DNA of 64,000 nucleotides from an uncultured Schaedlerella sp. (GCA_934435195.1 CAKSAJ010000008.1:35009-99008); one strand, 5' to 3'; counted from the first letter of the stretch, positions 53,076 through 61,386 are shown. Made by a program: numbers and translations. The notes: generated by a model from the letters alone, not told the origin.

Positions 53076-55271
53076 ATGGTAGATAAAAAAAGAACACCGT
53101 GGGGGATGTTATTGTGTATTCTTCTGCTCATGTGTCTTGGAACATATTTTTTGTGTGGCTTGTATCAGTTGGATGGTGTGACCATAGAAAATCTGCAGGA
53201 AAAATTGTTGTATATTCTGTTACATCCGTTCCATAACTGGTGGACGAAAAAGACATTGGGATTCATAGGATTAGCGTTTCTGGTATGGGTGATGTTTGTA
53301 TCCTATTATCTGGATCAGTATCGGAACTATCAGTTTGGAATTGAAAATGGTTCTGAACAGTGGGGGGATATCAAGCAGTTAAGTAAATCGCTGCGGGATC
53401 CAAAAGAGGAAAAGAATACCTATCTCAGTAAAAATATTGCAGTATCAGATACACTGCTCTCAAACCGGAACATGCTGATTATCGGCGGTTCCGGTTCTTA
53501 CAAAACCACTTCGGTTTTAACCCCCAACATTCTTCTGGCATCCGGGACAAATGTCATACTGGATATCAAGGGCGATTTGCTCCGAAAACATGGAAATTAT
53601 CTGAAAGCTCATGGCGTAACCGTGAAATCCTTTAATCTGATTAATCCGGAAGAGTCGGATCGGTATAATCCAATGGCGTATCTGGAAAAGGAAACGGATG
53701 TGATTCGCCTTATTACTAATATGCAAGCAAGTGTTAAACCACCAGACTCTGCGAAAGGAGATCCGTTCTGGGACGATGGAGTAGCGTTGTATCTGCAGGC
53801 AATGTTCTTCCACGAGTGGTTACAGGCAAAAGAGGAAGACCGACAACCGACTCTGAATAACATACTAAAGTTGGTAAATATGGAAACAAAGAAAGTGGCG
53901 GATGAAAAAGGGGAAAATGAAACAACTCAACTGCAGATGGAGATGGACAGGCTAGCAGGAATCCATGGGGAGGATTATCCTCCGGTCCGTGATTACCGGA
54001 AGTTAAAGGAAGGGGCTGCAGAAACAGTCCGTTCTATTATCATTATGGTAAATGCAATGCTGCGATTATGTGAGACTGCAGCACTAAAACGTTTATTTGA
54101 AGCAGATGACATAGACATTCCGAGTCTGGGACTGGGCATAGACCATAATCCAGATAAAAAAACAGCATTGTTTCTGGTGATGCCGGATAATGACCAGTCC
54201 TTTAACTTTTTGATTTCCATGTTTTATACACAGTTGTTCGATGTGTTGCTGCGGATTGCAGATCATAAATGCTATGGACAACTCCCCATCCATGTCCGAC
54301 TCTGGGCAGATGAATTCTATGCTGGACCGAAACCGAATAACACCGAAGTATTGATGGGAACCATTCGAAGCAGAAATATGTCCATTGTTCCGGTGCTGCA
54401 GTCCATTTCCCAGATTAAGGCAATCTTTCCCAATGAGAAGTGGGAGATATTCTTGGATAACTGTGCGACCGTGGTATACCTTGGTTCAGGACCTGCATCC
54501 TTTTCTACTCATGAATATATATCCAAGCTGTTGGGAGAGATGACGATTGATACAAGAACAGATGGTGTTACAACAGGGACACATGGCAATTCCAGTAGGA
54601 ATAACGCAAAAGCAGGGAGAGGACTCATGACCCCGGGAGAAGTACGCAGGATGAGCAGGAAGAATTGTATCCTGTTTATCGAAGGTCAGTATCCGATCTT
54701 TGACAAAAAAGCAATTCCATTTAATACACCACGATGGAAAGAGTCCGAACAGCTGGCAGGGAAAGAGGGGTACAAACATCCGGTTCAGGTTGTTTATAAC
54801 AAAAAGACAATGACTTACAAGACGTTACAGCCGAAAGCGGATATTCAGTTTTTAGGAAAGGATGAGCTAAAGTTCTATAAAGAGGCAGAGAAGACAAATT
54901 CTCAGATTAAAGTATTTGAGATGGATGAAGAGGACTTCTTGTATCTGAATTGGAATAAGGAGAAGAGACTGACTGAAAAGGAAATCATGAATCTGGCGCA
55001 GCAAGTGAAGCAGCAGACACAGGAAATGCATGAAAATAATTCAAGGGAAGAGTTGCAGGGAGAGAATGACAAAGAGAAGGATTGGAATCTGTCGAGCTCT
55101 TTATATGACTGTATTTTACGTTATGCAGATCAATTGTCGGAAGCACAGCTTAATGAAATTCTGTTGGGGATGGAGAATGGATTGAGTGAAGAGCAGGTGA
55201 AGTCTTATTTTAAACTATCTGTAGAGAAAATGAATCAGTATAGAAGGGCGTATCAGTTTGGTGCATTGTGA
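53076..55271 (+). CDS. VirD4/TraG-type coupling protein
   Basis: A 731-residue type IV coupling ATPase: two N-terminal membrane helices (about residues 9-28 and 67-85), Walker A GGSGSYKT (about 137-144, note Tyr before Lys), the TraG signature VILDIKGDLLRKHG, Walker B VRLWADEFYAG and a C-terminal helical domain that recognises substrates. It brings the relaxosome to the channel. AGGAGG precedes the ATG. It is the last conjugation gene before the glycocin cluster. Confidence 0.93.
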   Translation: MVDKKRTPWGMLLCILLLMCLGTYFLCGLYQLDGVTIENLQEKLLYILLHPFHNWWTKKTLGFIGLAFLVWVMFVSYYLDQYRNYQFGIENGSEQWGDIKQLSKSLRDPKEEKNTYLSKNIAVSDTLLSNRNMLIIGGSGSYKTTSVLTPNILLASGTNVILDIKGDLLRKHGNYLKAHGVTVKSFNLINPEESDRYNPMAYLEKETDVIRLITNMQASVKPPDSAKGDPFWDDGVALYLQAMFFHEWLQAKEEDRQPTLNNILKLVNMETKKVADEKGENETTQLQMEMDRLAGIHGEDYPPVRDYRKLKEGAAETVRSIIIMVNAMLRLCETAALKRLFEADDIDIPSLGLGIDHNPDKKTALFLVMPDNDQSFNFLISMFYTQLFDVLLRIADHKCYGQLPIHVRLWADEFYAGPKPNNTEVLMGTIRSRNMSIVPVLQSISQIKAIFPNEKWEIFLDNCATVVYLGSGPASFSTHEYISKLLGEMTIDTRTDGVTTGTHGNSSRNNAKAGRGLMTPGEVRRMSRKNCILFIEGQYPIFDKKAIPFNTPRWKESEQLAGKEGYKHPVQVVYNKKTMTYKTLQPKADIQFLGKDELKFYKEAEKTNSQIKVFEMDEEDFLYLNWNKEKRLTEKEIMNLAQQVKQQTQEMHENNSREELQGENDKEKDWNLSSSLYDCILRYADQLSEAQLNEILLGMENGLSEEQVKSYFKLSVEKMNQYRRAYQFGAL

Positions 55272-55435
55272 AAAATATAGCTTTTCATTTAAGAGCTTTT
55301 TGAACTGGAAATTAATACAGGATGTATAAATTCTTAAATGATTATACCTAAAGACAGTAAAGCGGGAATTTTAGGACATGGTTAATGAAAAAAGATATAG
55401 TATGATATGGATATAGCTAAGTGTTGGCTATATTA

Positions 55436-55757
55436 ATATTAGCCCATAGCAAAATAAAGAAAGCGAGGATTGGATAATGAAAAAAGATAGTAATATCATT
55501 AAATCCAAATTAACAGAAGAAGAATTGGCAACTATCCGAGGAGGAGCGGGAACAATTTGGGTTTGCGATGAGGCGATGCCATCGTATATAAAGAAAAAAC
55601 CAAATAGCTGTGCGTACTATGCATGGATGTGGAGTCATTGCTATCAAGCAACGTATTGTCCACCAACAACATGGAATGTATGTTATTAATCGATTCTAGG
55701 AGATAAAAAATTAAATAGTATCAAGTTGTATTAATTAAAGAAACTATGGGCTAATAT
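55436..55757. repeat. 14-bp inverted repeat bracketing the glycocin precursor gene
   Basis: ATATTAGCCCATAG at 55436-55449 is repeated as its exact complement CTATGGGCTAATAT at 55744-55757. The arms enclose the precursor gene and the right arm ends just before the ribosome-binding site of the glycosyltransferase gene. In RNA the arms could pair over about 290 nt. A smaller hairpin (TATAGC with GCTATA, about 55411-55432) lies beside the left arm. Confidence 0.7.
55477..55689 (+). CDS. Glycocin precursor peptide (double-glycine leader)
   Basis: A 70-residue peptide. The leader (1-23) ends SKLTEEELATIRGG, a standard double-glycine signal for C39 peptidases (Leu12, Leu17, Ile20, Gly22-Gly23). The 47-residue core has five Cys at core positions 7, 22, 32, 38 and 46, four Trp, and a helix-like AYYAWMWSHCY that recalls the YMYSHC segment of glycocin F. 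Five Cys fit two disulfides plus one S-glycosylated Cys, as in sublancin (Cys 7, 14, 22, 29, 36; Cys22 glycosylated), but the CX6C pairs are absent (spacing CX14CX9CX5CX7C). A clear site AAAGCGAGGATTGG precedes the ATG. The neighbours support the call. Confidence 0.85.
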   Translation: MKKDSNIIKSKLTEEELATIRGGAGTIWVCDEAMPSYIKKKPNSCAYYAWMWSHCYQATYCPPTTWNVCY

Positions 55758-55772
55758 AAAGGGAGTGATTGG

Positions 55773-57005
55773 ATGAATAAAGAAATCTGGAATAATATTG
55801 AAAAAATGTCAACAGATGTGCAAAATGAATTAACTTATTTATTAAAAGACGAAAGAGCGACTTCTGAAATATTAAAAACTGCTGACCGTACAATAAAGGT
55901 GTCAGTATGTATAATGACCTTTAATGAAGAAAGAGTAATAAAAAGGTGTATTGATAGTGTGATAAATTTTGCAGATGAAATAATAATTATAGATACAGGG
56001 TCTACAGATAAAACAAGAGAGATAATAGAGAAAAACTTTCCTAATATACATATATATTCAGAAACCGTTTGTGAAAATTTCTCGAAAATAAGAAATAGAA
56101 TGACTGAAATTGCAAAAAATGATTGGATATTTCAAATAGATGCCGATGAGTATTTAGGGGCAGATGCGGGAAAAATCATTTGTCAATATATAGCTCTTCT
56201 AGAGCACATTGATATTGTTCCTAAAATAATTAGTCCCATTTTAACGAATCATGATGGAACTATAATTGATAATACGAGACGGATTTATAAAAAGAATGAG
56301 TATCTAAAATATTTTGGAAGAGTACATGAGGAGTTGCGATATAAAAATATAGCTAAAACCCCTTATTTTATAATAAAAGTAAACTATTTTCATGATGGAT
56401 ACAAGGAAGAAATAATTAAAGAAAAACAGAAATATAAGAGAAATATTTTTCTTTTAAATAAAATGATTGAAGAGGAAAAAAAAGCTCGATGGTATTACTT
56501 TTTAGCACGCGAAAAAATATATGCTCGAGATAAAATAGAGGATATAAAACAAGTGTTAGATGAGGGACTAGAGATAGCATTAGTTGACGGAAATGAATAT
56601 TTACTTGGCTTGACAGAGCTATACTTTCAAATTCCATCTCTATTTATAGATTATAAAAAAATAGAAAAATATGTGAAGTATTGTTTGCTTTTGTTTTCTA
56701 ATAACCTTGACTGTTATTATTATGATCTATTTGTAGAAGTACTTAAGCATCAACAAAGTTTATACTTACGTGCAAAAGAACAATTAGAATTGACTTCCAA
56801 TATGGAAATGTTAACTTTAATTGATGGGGAGGGAGATAATTATTTTTGGATATTAGGATATATATTTTGGATGTGCAATAGAACTGATTTAACTCGGCTG
56901 ATGTGGGGGAAAATAAATACACCGGAATATAAGTATAAAATAAGAATGTTTAAAGAAAATGTTAATGATTTTTTGAGATACAAATTTCCAGATGAAGAAG
57001 TTTAA
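55773..57005 (+). CDS. SunS-like family 2 peptide glycosyltransferase
   Basis: A 410-residue GT-A glycosyltransferase. The nucleotide-sugar fold begins at VSVCIMTFNEERVIKRCIDSV (44-64), followed by IIIDTGSTDKTREI and the metal-binding DAD at residues 123-125 in FQIDADEYLG. The C-terminal 170 residues are helical, TPR-like, as in SunS, which has 422 residues. SunS attaches glucose to a Cys of sublancin; here the sugar and acceptor residue are unknown, Cys or Ser/Thr. GGGAGTGATT precedes the ATG. It is directly downstream of the precursor gene. Confidence 0.82.
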   Translation: MNKEIWNNIEKMSTDVQNELTYLLKDERATSEILKTADRTIKVSVCIMTFNEERVIKRCIDSVINFADEIIIIDTGSTDKTREIIEKNFPNIHIYSETVCENFSKIRNRMTEIAKNDWIFQIDADEYLGADAGKIICQYIALLEHIDIVPKIISPILTNHDGTIIDNTRRIYKKNEYLKYFGRVHEELRYKNIAKTPYFIIKVNYFHDGYKEEIIKEKQKYKRNIFLLNKMIEEEKKARWYYFLAREKIYARDKIEDIKQVLDEGLEIALVDGNEYLLGLTELYFQIPSLFIDYKKIEKYVKYCLLLFSNNLDCYYYDLFVEVLKHQQSLYLRAKEQLELTSNMEMLTLIDGEGDNYFWILGYIFWMCNRTDLTRLMWGKINTPEYKYKIRMFKENVNDFLRYKFPDEEV

Positions 57006-57061
57006 TAAGATTTTAGTTAGCTGACATTATTATACAACAAGATATAAGTATGAGGTGAACA

Positions 57062-57550
57062 ATGGTAAGAAAAAAGAGATACATAATAGTTTTGATTTTT
57101 ATATTTTGCTTACTTGTATTACTAGGTGCATTACGAAGAATAAAGGGGGATTCGAAAGTTAATAACTCAAATTCATATACAAAATTATATGAATTTCTTC
57201 CGTCAATGCCGATAGAGGTACTTGAAGATAAAATGAAAAAGGGGGAGTCGTTATGTGTGTTCTTTATGAGCGCTGACTGTCCGGATTGTCTAAATATAGA
57301 AGATACAGTAATTAATATTATAAGTAATCAAAGCAAGAAAAAGGATATATATTTTGTTAATTTATATTGGCTCAGAAATGAAAATAAAGATAAGTATCTA
57401 ATGCTAAAAAAGGAATGGGGGTTTAGTCAAATCCCTAATTTTTACATGATTGAGAATGGAGAAATAATTGATAGTATAGAGTGGACACAACAGGGAATGC
57501 CGCGGTCAAAAATAATAAATTGGATGAAAAAAAATAAGATTCTATTATAA
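57062..57550 (+). CDS. Membrane-anchored thioredoxin-like oxidoreductase 1 (CPDC)
   Basis: A 162-residue protein with an N-terminal membrane helix (residues 7-24) and a thioredoxin fold outside the cell: active site Cys73-Pro-Asp-Cys76 in FFMSADCPDCLNIE and cis-proline Pro125 in SQIPNFYMI. In glycocin clusters (BdbA/BdbB of sublancin, two thioredoxin genes beside gccF) such proteins form the two disulfides of the exported peptide. ATGAGGTGAAC is the site upstream. Confidence 0.85.
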   Translation: MVRKKRYIIVLIFIFCLLVLLGALRRIKGDSKVNNSNSYTKLYEFLPSMPIEVLEDKMKKGESLCVFFMSADCPDCLNIEDTVINIISNQSKKKDIYFVNLYWLRNENKDKYLMLKKEWGFSQIPNFYMIENGEIIDSIEWTQQGMPRSKIINWMKKNKILL

Positions 57551-57865
57551 AAAATATTATTTGTAATTATTGGGTAAAGGGGGATTAAAAATATATTAAT
57601 ACTGAAGAATGTCGGGGAAGATATTACATTTCAGATAATTAATGGAAGATAAGGTGATAAAATACTTGAAAATTAAGGATATATATGCTGATAAAGAAGT
57701 CAGGTTTAATGACTTCTTGAAAAGAATATCTATGGGAAAGACATTGTTTTGTAAGATAAGTGAAAAAAACAGAAAGTGTTAGAATAAATAATTATTTGTA
57801 ATCGAAACAGATATGAATAATTGGATAAACATGAATATATCTAAAATAAAAGGGAGGTTAAAGTA
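57551..57865 (+). other. AT-rich spacer between the two thioredoxin genes with a possible 46-residue ORF
   Basis: ATG 57642 opens a 46-codon frame to 57782; a TTG at 57666 after AAGGTGA would give MKIKDIYADKEVRFNDFLKR and 18 more residues with two Cys near the end. A hairpin GAAGTCA (57696-57702) with TGACTTC (57710-57716) lies inside. Another short remnant (ILKNVGEDITFQIINGR, about 57590-57650) precedes. I see no convincing gene; it may be decayed coding sequence. Confidence 0.3.
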
Positions 57866-57886
57866 ATGTGGGGACGCATTACATGA
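57866..57886 (+). CDS. Six-residue leader ORF MWGRIT
   Basis: The only good ribosome-binding site in front of the second thioredoxin gene (AGGGAGG, eight bases upstream) belongs to ATG 57866, which encodes MWGRIT and stops at 57886. The thioredoxin ATG is five bases later. Translation of the gene therefore probably depends on reinitiation. Confidence 0.45.
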   Translation: MWGRIT

Positions 57887-57890
57887 TAAA

Positions 57891-58334
57891 ATGAAAAAAA
57901 TATTATTTATCGCAGTTGTACTCATAATAGTTGTAACAGGAATGATATGTGTTTATGACGGTGAGGAAAATAGAGCGGCTTATAAAAATATTAAAGAAAT
58001 AAATTCTGAAAATTATAAACAGAAAATAGAAGAAAGGGAGAATTTCATTTTATATGTTTATTCCGATAGTTGTAAATATTGTGATAAATTCAAAAGAGTT
58101 TTTGCGGATATGTTATTAAAGAATAATAATATGTGCTATGAGATAGAGTATTTAGAGAATAAAGACGTACTTGATGAAAAAATTGGAGAAAAGAACCAAG
58201 GCACGCCAGCAGTATATTTTTATATAAATGGAGAAATCAAGGATTATTTCATTGGAACTCAGGATTCCTCCGTTATGTCTGATTATTTGCAAAAATATGA
58301 TTTGTTAAAAGAAATAGAATTAGGGGGTGAATAA
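57891..58334 (+). CDS. Membrane-anchored thioredoxin-like oxidoreductase 2 (CKYC)
   Basis: A 147-residue protein with an N-terminal membrane helix (residues 3-20) and a thioredoxin fold: active site Cys61-Lys-Tyr-Cys64 in YVYSDSCKYCDKF, cis-proline Pro106 in GTPAVYFY. It differs clearly from the first thioredoxin, so the two may have distinct roles, one oxidising and one isomerising or recycling. It overlaps the transporter gene by 8 bases. Confidence 0.85.
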   Translation: MKKILFIAVVLIIVVTGMICVYDGEENRAAYKNIKEINSENYKQKIEERENFILYVYSDSCKYCDKFKRVFADMLLKNNNMCYEIEYLENKDVLDEKIGEKNQGTPAVYFYINGEIKDYFIGTQDSSVMSDYLQKYDLLKEIELGGE

Positions 58335-60405
58335 CATTAAACGAATTGCGTTTATAGAACAAATGGAAAAACAAGAGTGTGGAATGGCATGTTTATCAAT
58401 GTTGATGAAATATTATGATTTTAACATTTCATTGACAGAATTAAGATGTAAATATGGAATACCTAAAACAGGAGTATCATTTCAAAATATGCTCAAAATA
58501 TGTGAAGATTATAATATCAATGCGGGGGCATATAGGATTGAAAAAGAAGATATAGTAAGAATACAAGAACCATGCATAATACAATGGAATAAAAATACAC
58601 ATTTTGTAATTCTATATAAAATATCGAAAAAACAGGTCCGTATTATAGATCCTTCCATTGGTGAGTTTCAAATATCTTTACAGGAATTTTTGCAGAAATA
58701 CAATTATAATGTGTTTATGATTGAGTCTAAAGGTATAAAGATAGGTACTTTGAAGAAAAGAGTCTCCTATAACAAAGCTGCTGAGTTGATAAAAAATAAT
58801 ATAGAGCTTTTTTCGGCGTTGTTTCTTTTTTCTATTGCAATCATTGTGGTTGGCCTTATTCCAACTTATATCCTTGGGAAATTAATTGATCAATTACTAA
58901 ATGAAAGTAGAATTGAGGCAAAGGAGCTTTATCTGGCTACAATTATACCTATTCTCTTATTGGTACTTCATTATCTTAAACTTCAAATTTCTGTTGCATT
59001 AAATAACAGGGTAGAATGGGGGTTACTTTCAAATTATATGAGAAGATTTTTGAGAGCACCCATTAAATTCTTTGAAAATCGAAATCGAGGAGATTTGATT
59101 GGCAGGTTTGATATGATAACACAATTAAGTGATTTTTATACAACAGAATTAGTTACAGTTGTGCTTAATGGTGTTATGATTCTTTTTTATTTGTATGTAT
59201 TATTTAGTTATTCTTTTATTTTGGGAAGTGTTATTGTTTTATGGAATTTGATTAGCCTTCTGATCATTGGACTATTAATAAATGAATCTTATAATTTGTC
59301 CAAAAAAACGCTTTTGTATCGTATTAATATGAAAAATTTATTTACAGAAGAAGTAACGTTAGCTAAAAGTATCAAAATTCATTCATTAGAATATGAACAA
59401 TATGATCGATGGAGAAGGCTATTTGAAAAGATAGTAAATATAAAAAGAATGAGTGGAAAATTACGAGGTGGTCTGACGTCTATTTTGATGGCATGGCAAA
59501 TAGCTCAAACATTTATTGTTTTTTATATGGGAAGTAGGTATGTGATAAATAGAACTATGAGTTTTGGGACTCTGTATTTTATAATAATGATATCAGGGAT
59601 GATATCAGAGCCGTTAATTTCTATATGCTCGGTTGTACTAGATTACATAGACATTTCAACATTGTTCCAAAGAATTGAGGATACGGAAAATACTGTTGCT
59701 GAAAGCATTTTTTCAGTAGAGGATAATTTTCGGTATAAGTTGTACGGAAAATTATCTTTTAAAGAAGTGTCCTTTTCATATTCAAGCTTTGAGCCTAATA
59801 TTTTGAACAATATTTCCTTTGAGATATTACCAAATGAAATTGCAATGATAAAAGGTGTTTCTGGTGTCGGAAAGAGTACAATTATCAAATTATTGTTAGG
59901 AATTGAAAAACCATCGAAAGGGGAAATATTCATTGATGATATTCCGTTAGAAGATTTTGATAAAAAAGTGTTACGGAATAGTATAGCTGTAATAAGTCAA
60001 GAAGATACACTTTTTAATACTACGATTCTGCAAAATATTGTTATGGATGAAGAAATGGATAATGAGAAATTTCAGAGGACGCTTGAGAATACCGATTTAT
60101 TAAAGTTACTTTCAGAATTACCAGAAGGAGAGAATACACCTATACTTGAAAACGGAAACGGGTTTTCTAAAGGACAAGTTCAACGGATATTAATTGCACG
60201 CGCATTATATAAGAATGCACCGATTTTAATTATGGATGAGGCAACAAGTTCATTAGACAAAAAGGCTTCTGATTACATAATGAATAAAATTGAACAAATG
60301 AATTGTACACGAATTATTATTACACATCATAGTAGCAACGTGGAGTTTGACAAGATATTTAAAATTGAGAGTGATAGCATAAGTGAAATAAGTGTGGTTA
60401 AATAG
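58327..60405 (+). CDS. Peptidase-containing ABC transporter (PCAT), SunT-like
   Basis: A 692-residue transporter that cleaves the leader after Gly-Gly and exports the core. N-terminal C39 peptidase: Cys18 in QECGMACLSML, His92 in THFVILY, Asp108 in IIDPS. Membrane domain with six helices (about 150-440). ATPase: Walker A GVSGVGKST (510-518), Q-loop VISQED, signature FSKGQ (about 613-617) in place of LSGGQ, Walker B ILIMDEATSSLD, His switch ITHH. GTG 58327 is listed; the AGGGGG site overlaps it, so a later ATT cannot be excluded. Confidence 0.92.
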   Translation: MNNIKRIAFIEQMEKQECGMACLSMLMKYYDFNISLTELRCKYGIPKTGVSFQNMLKICEDYNINAGAYRIEKEDIVRIQEPCIIQWNKNTHFVILYKISKKQVRIIDPSIGEFQISLQEFLQKYNYNVFMIESKGIKIGTLKKRVSYNKAAELIKNNIELFSALFLFSIAIIVVGLIPTYILGKLIDQLLNESRIEAKELYLATIIPILLLVLHYLKLQISVALNNRVEWGLLSNYMRRFLRAPIKFFENRNRGDLIGRFDMITQLSDFYTTELVTVVLNGVMILFYLYVLFSYSFILGSVIVLWNLISLLIIGLLINESYNLSKKTLLYRINMKNLFTEEVTLAKSIKIHSLEYEQYDRWRRLFEKIVNIKRMSGKLRGGLTSILMAWQIAQTFIVFYMGSRYVINRTMSFGTLYFIIMISGMISEPLISICSVVLDYIDISTLFQRIEDTENTVAESIFSVEDNFRYKLYGKLSFKEVSFSYSSFEPNILNNISFEILPNEIAMIKGVSGVGKSTIIKLLLGIEKPSKGEIFIDDIPLEDFDKKVLRNSIAVISQEDTLFNTTILQNIVMDEEMDNEKFQRTLENTDLLKLLSELPEGENTPILENGNGFSKGQVQRILIARALYKNAPILIMDEATSSLDKKASDYIMNKIEQMNCTRIIITHHSSNVEFDKIFKIESDSISEISVVK

Positions 60406-60425
60406 TTGAGACGGGAAAATAATCT

Positions 60426-60551
60426 ATGTTAAAAAGCATATATTTTATGTGGAAGGGGCGATTGTATAATTTGTTTTCTCAATTTATAGTTTTAACATTA
60501 TGTAGAATATTTGGTTTTGAAAAATTTATAACAATATTTATTTTTATGTAA
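60426..60551 (+). CDS. Hydrophobic 41-residue peptide, candidate immunity factor
   Basis: Twenty bases after the transporter stop a 41-codon frame encodes MLKSIYFMWKGRLYNLFSQF and a hydrophobic second half (IVLTLCRIFG, FITIFIFM). The charge pattern fits a short membrane peptide. The ribosome-binding site (ACGGGAAAAT) is weak. Glycocin producers need immunity proteins such as the small membrane protein SunI, and no other candidate is visible. It may also be a decayed gene. Confidence 0.4.
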   Translation: MLKSIYFMWKGRLYNLFSQFIVLTLCRIFGFEKFITIFIFM

Positions 60552-60903
60552 CATAAAGATATAAAAATACGTCTATTAATTATAGGCCTATAAAATAAGA
60601 AGGTCAGGGGGAATTCTATAAGTTCTAATAAACGACTATTTACGACATGATTCATTGTTTTTTGTAGAGGTAAAATATTATGTATGTAGTTTGTTGCAAA
60701 ACAGACTTTGGGATAGACACTCAATCTTCTTGCAAAATTATCGAATGTGGCAAATTAAGATCTACATTTACCGAATCCGTTGATTTGGCAATCACCTACA
60801 AATGTGACCTACAACATTCTGTATCTTAGTTTTGCACTAAACCTAGGTCATAAAAGACAGACACTAAATGGAATTACATTGTAAATGGAAAAAGAGGTGG
60901 AAA
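60552..60903. other. Intergenic stretch before the ECF sigma gene
   Basis: No supported gene. The last 120 bases before the sigma gene contain possible promoter text (TGTGACC around 60804) that could be an ECF -35 element, but no consensus can be shown. A minus-strand frame of 81 codons at 60479-60724 has no ribosome-binding site and odd composition. Confidence 0.35.
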
Positions 60904-61386
60904 ATGGACATTGTTGATTTATATAAGAACTGCTATAAAGAACTATATAATTATGTATATGCGATAACACTTAATATCTATGATACTGAAGATATTGTAC
61001 AGTATACTTTTTTTAAAGCATTTAAAGGATTAAAAAAGTTTAGAGGCGACTCTAGTATAAAAACATGGTTATTTAAAATTGCTCGAAATGAGTGTGCAAA
61101 CTATTATCGTAAAAATCCAAAATGTGATGATATAGAGGGGGTAGTCGTATATATTGAAAGAGATATGGAGAAACAGCTTTGCTTGAAAGAAGAAATAGAA
61201 GATGTTATAGAATTTATTTTAAAGGAAAATGAGCCGATAAGAAGTTTATTGATTTTAAGACTGATAGAGGAACGTTCGTTTAAAAATATTTCGGATATAT
61301 TAGATAAGTCAGAAGTATGGTGTAGAGTTACTTTTTACAGAACGAAAAAAAAATTAATAGATTTGTTAGAAAATGAAATGATATAA
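60904..61386 (+). CDS. ECF-type RNA polymerase sigma factor
   Basis: A 160-residue sigma factor with region 2 (DLYKNCYKELYNYVYAITLNIYDTEDIVQYTFFKAFKGLKKF, then the -10 recognition helix SSIKTWLFKIARNECANYYRK) and region 4 (residues about 105-155: RLIEERSFKNISDILDKSEVWCRVTFYRTKKKLIDLL). ATG 60904 has GAGGTGG nearby; an ATG at 60868 has none. The anti-sigma gene follows by 61 bases. Beside the glycocin cluster it may control it or a response to cell-envelope stress. Confidence 0.9.
   Translation: MDIVDLYKNCYKELYNYVYAITLNIYDTEDIVQYTFFKAFKGLKKFRGDSSIKTWLFKIARNECANYYRKNPKCDDIEGVVVYIERDMEKQLCLKEEIEDVIEFILKENEPIRSLLILRLIEERSFKNISDILDKSEVWCRVTFYRTKKKLIDLLENEMI

Noticed and set aside
55477..55689. 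Precursor as a lanthipeptide or sactipeptide
   Set aside because: No LanM/LanBC or radical SAM gene is in the cluster; the glycosyltransferase and thioredoxins point to a glycocin.
60479..60724. Minus-strand 81-codon frame as an immunity gene
   Set aside because: Opposite to the operon, no ribosome-binding site, no membrane pattern; the plus-strand 41-residue peptide is a better candidate.
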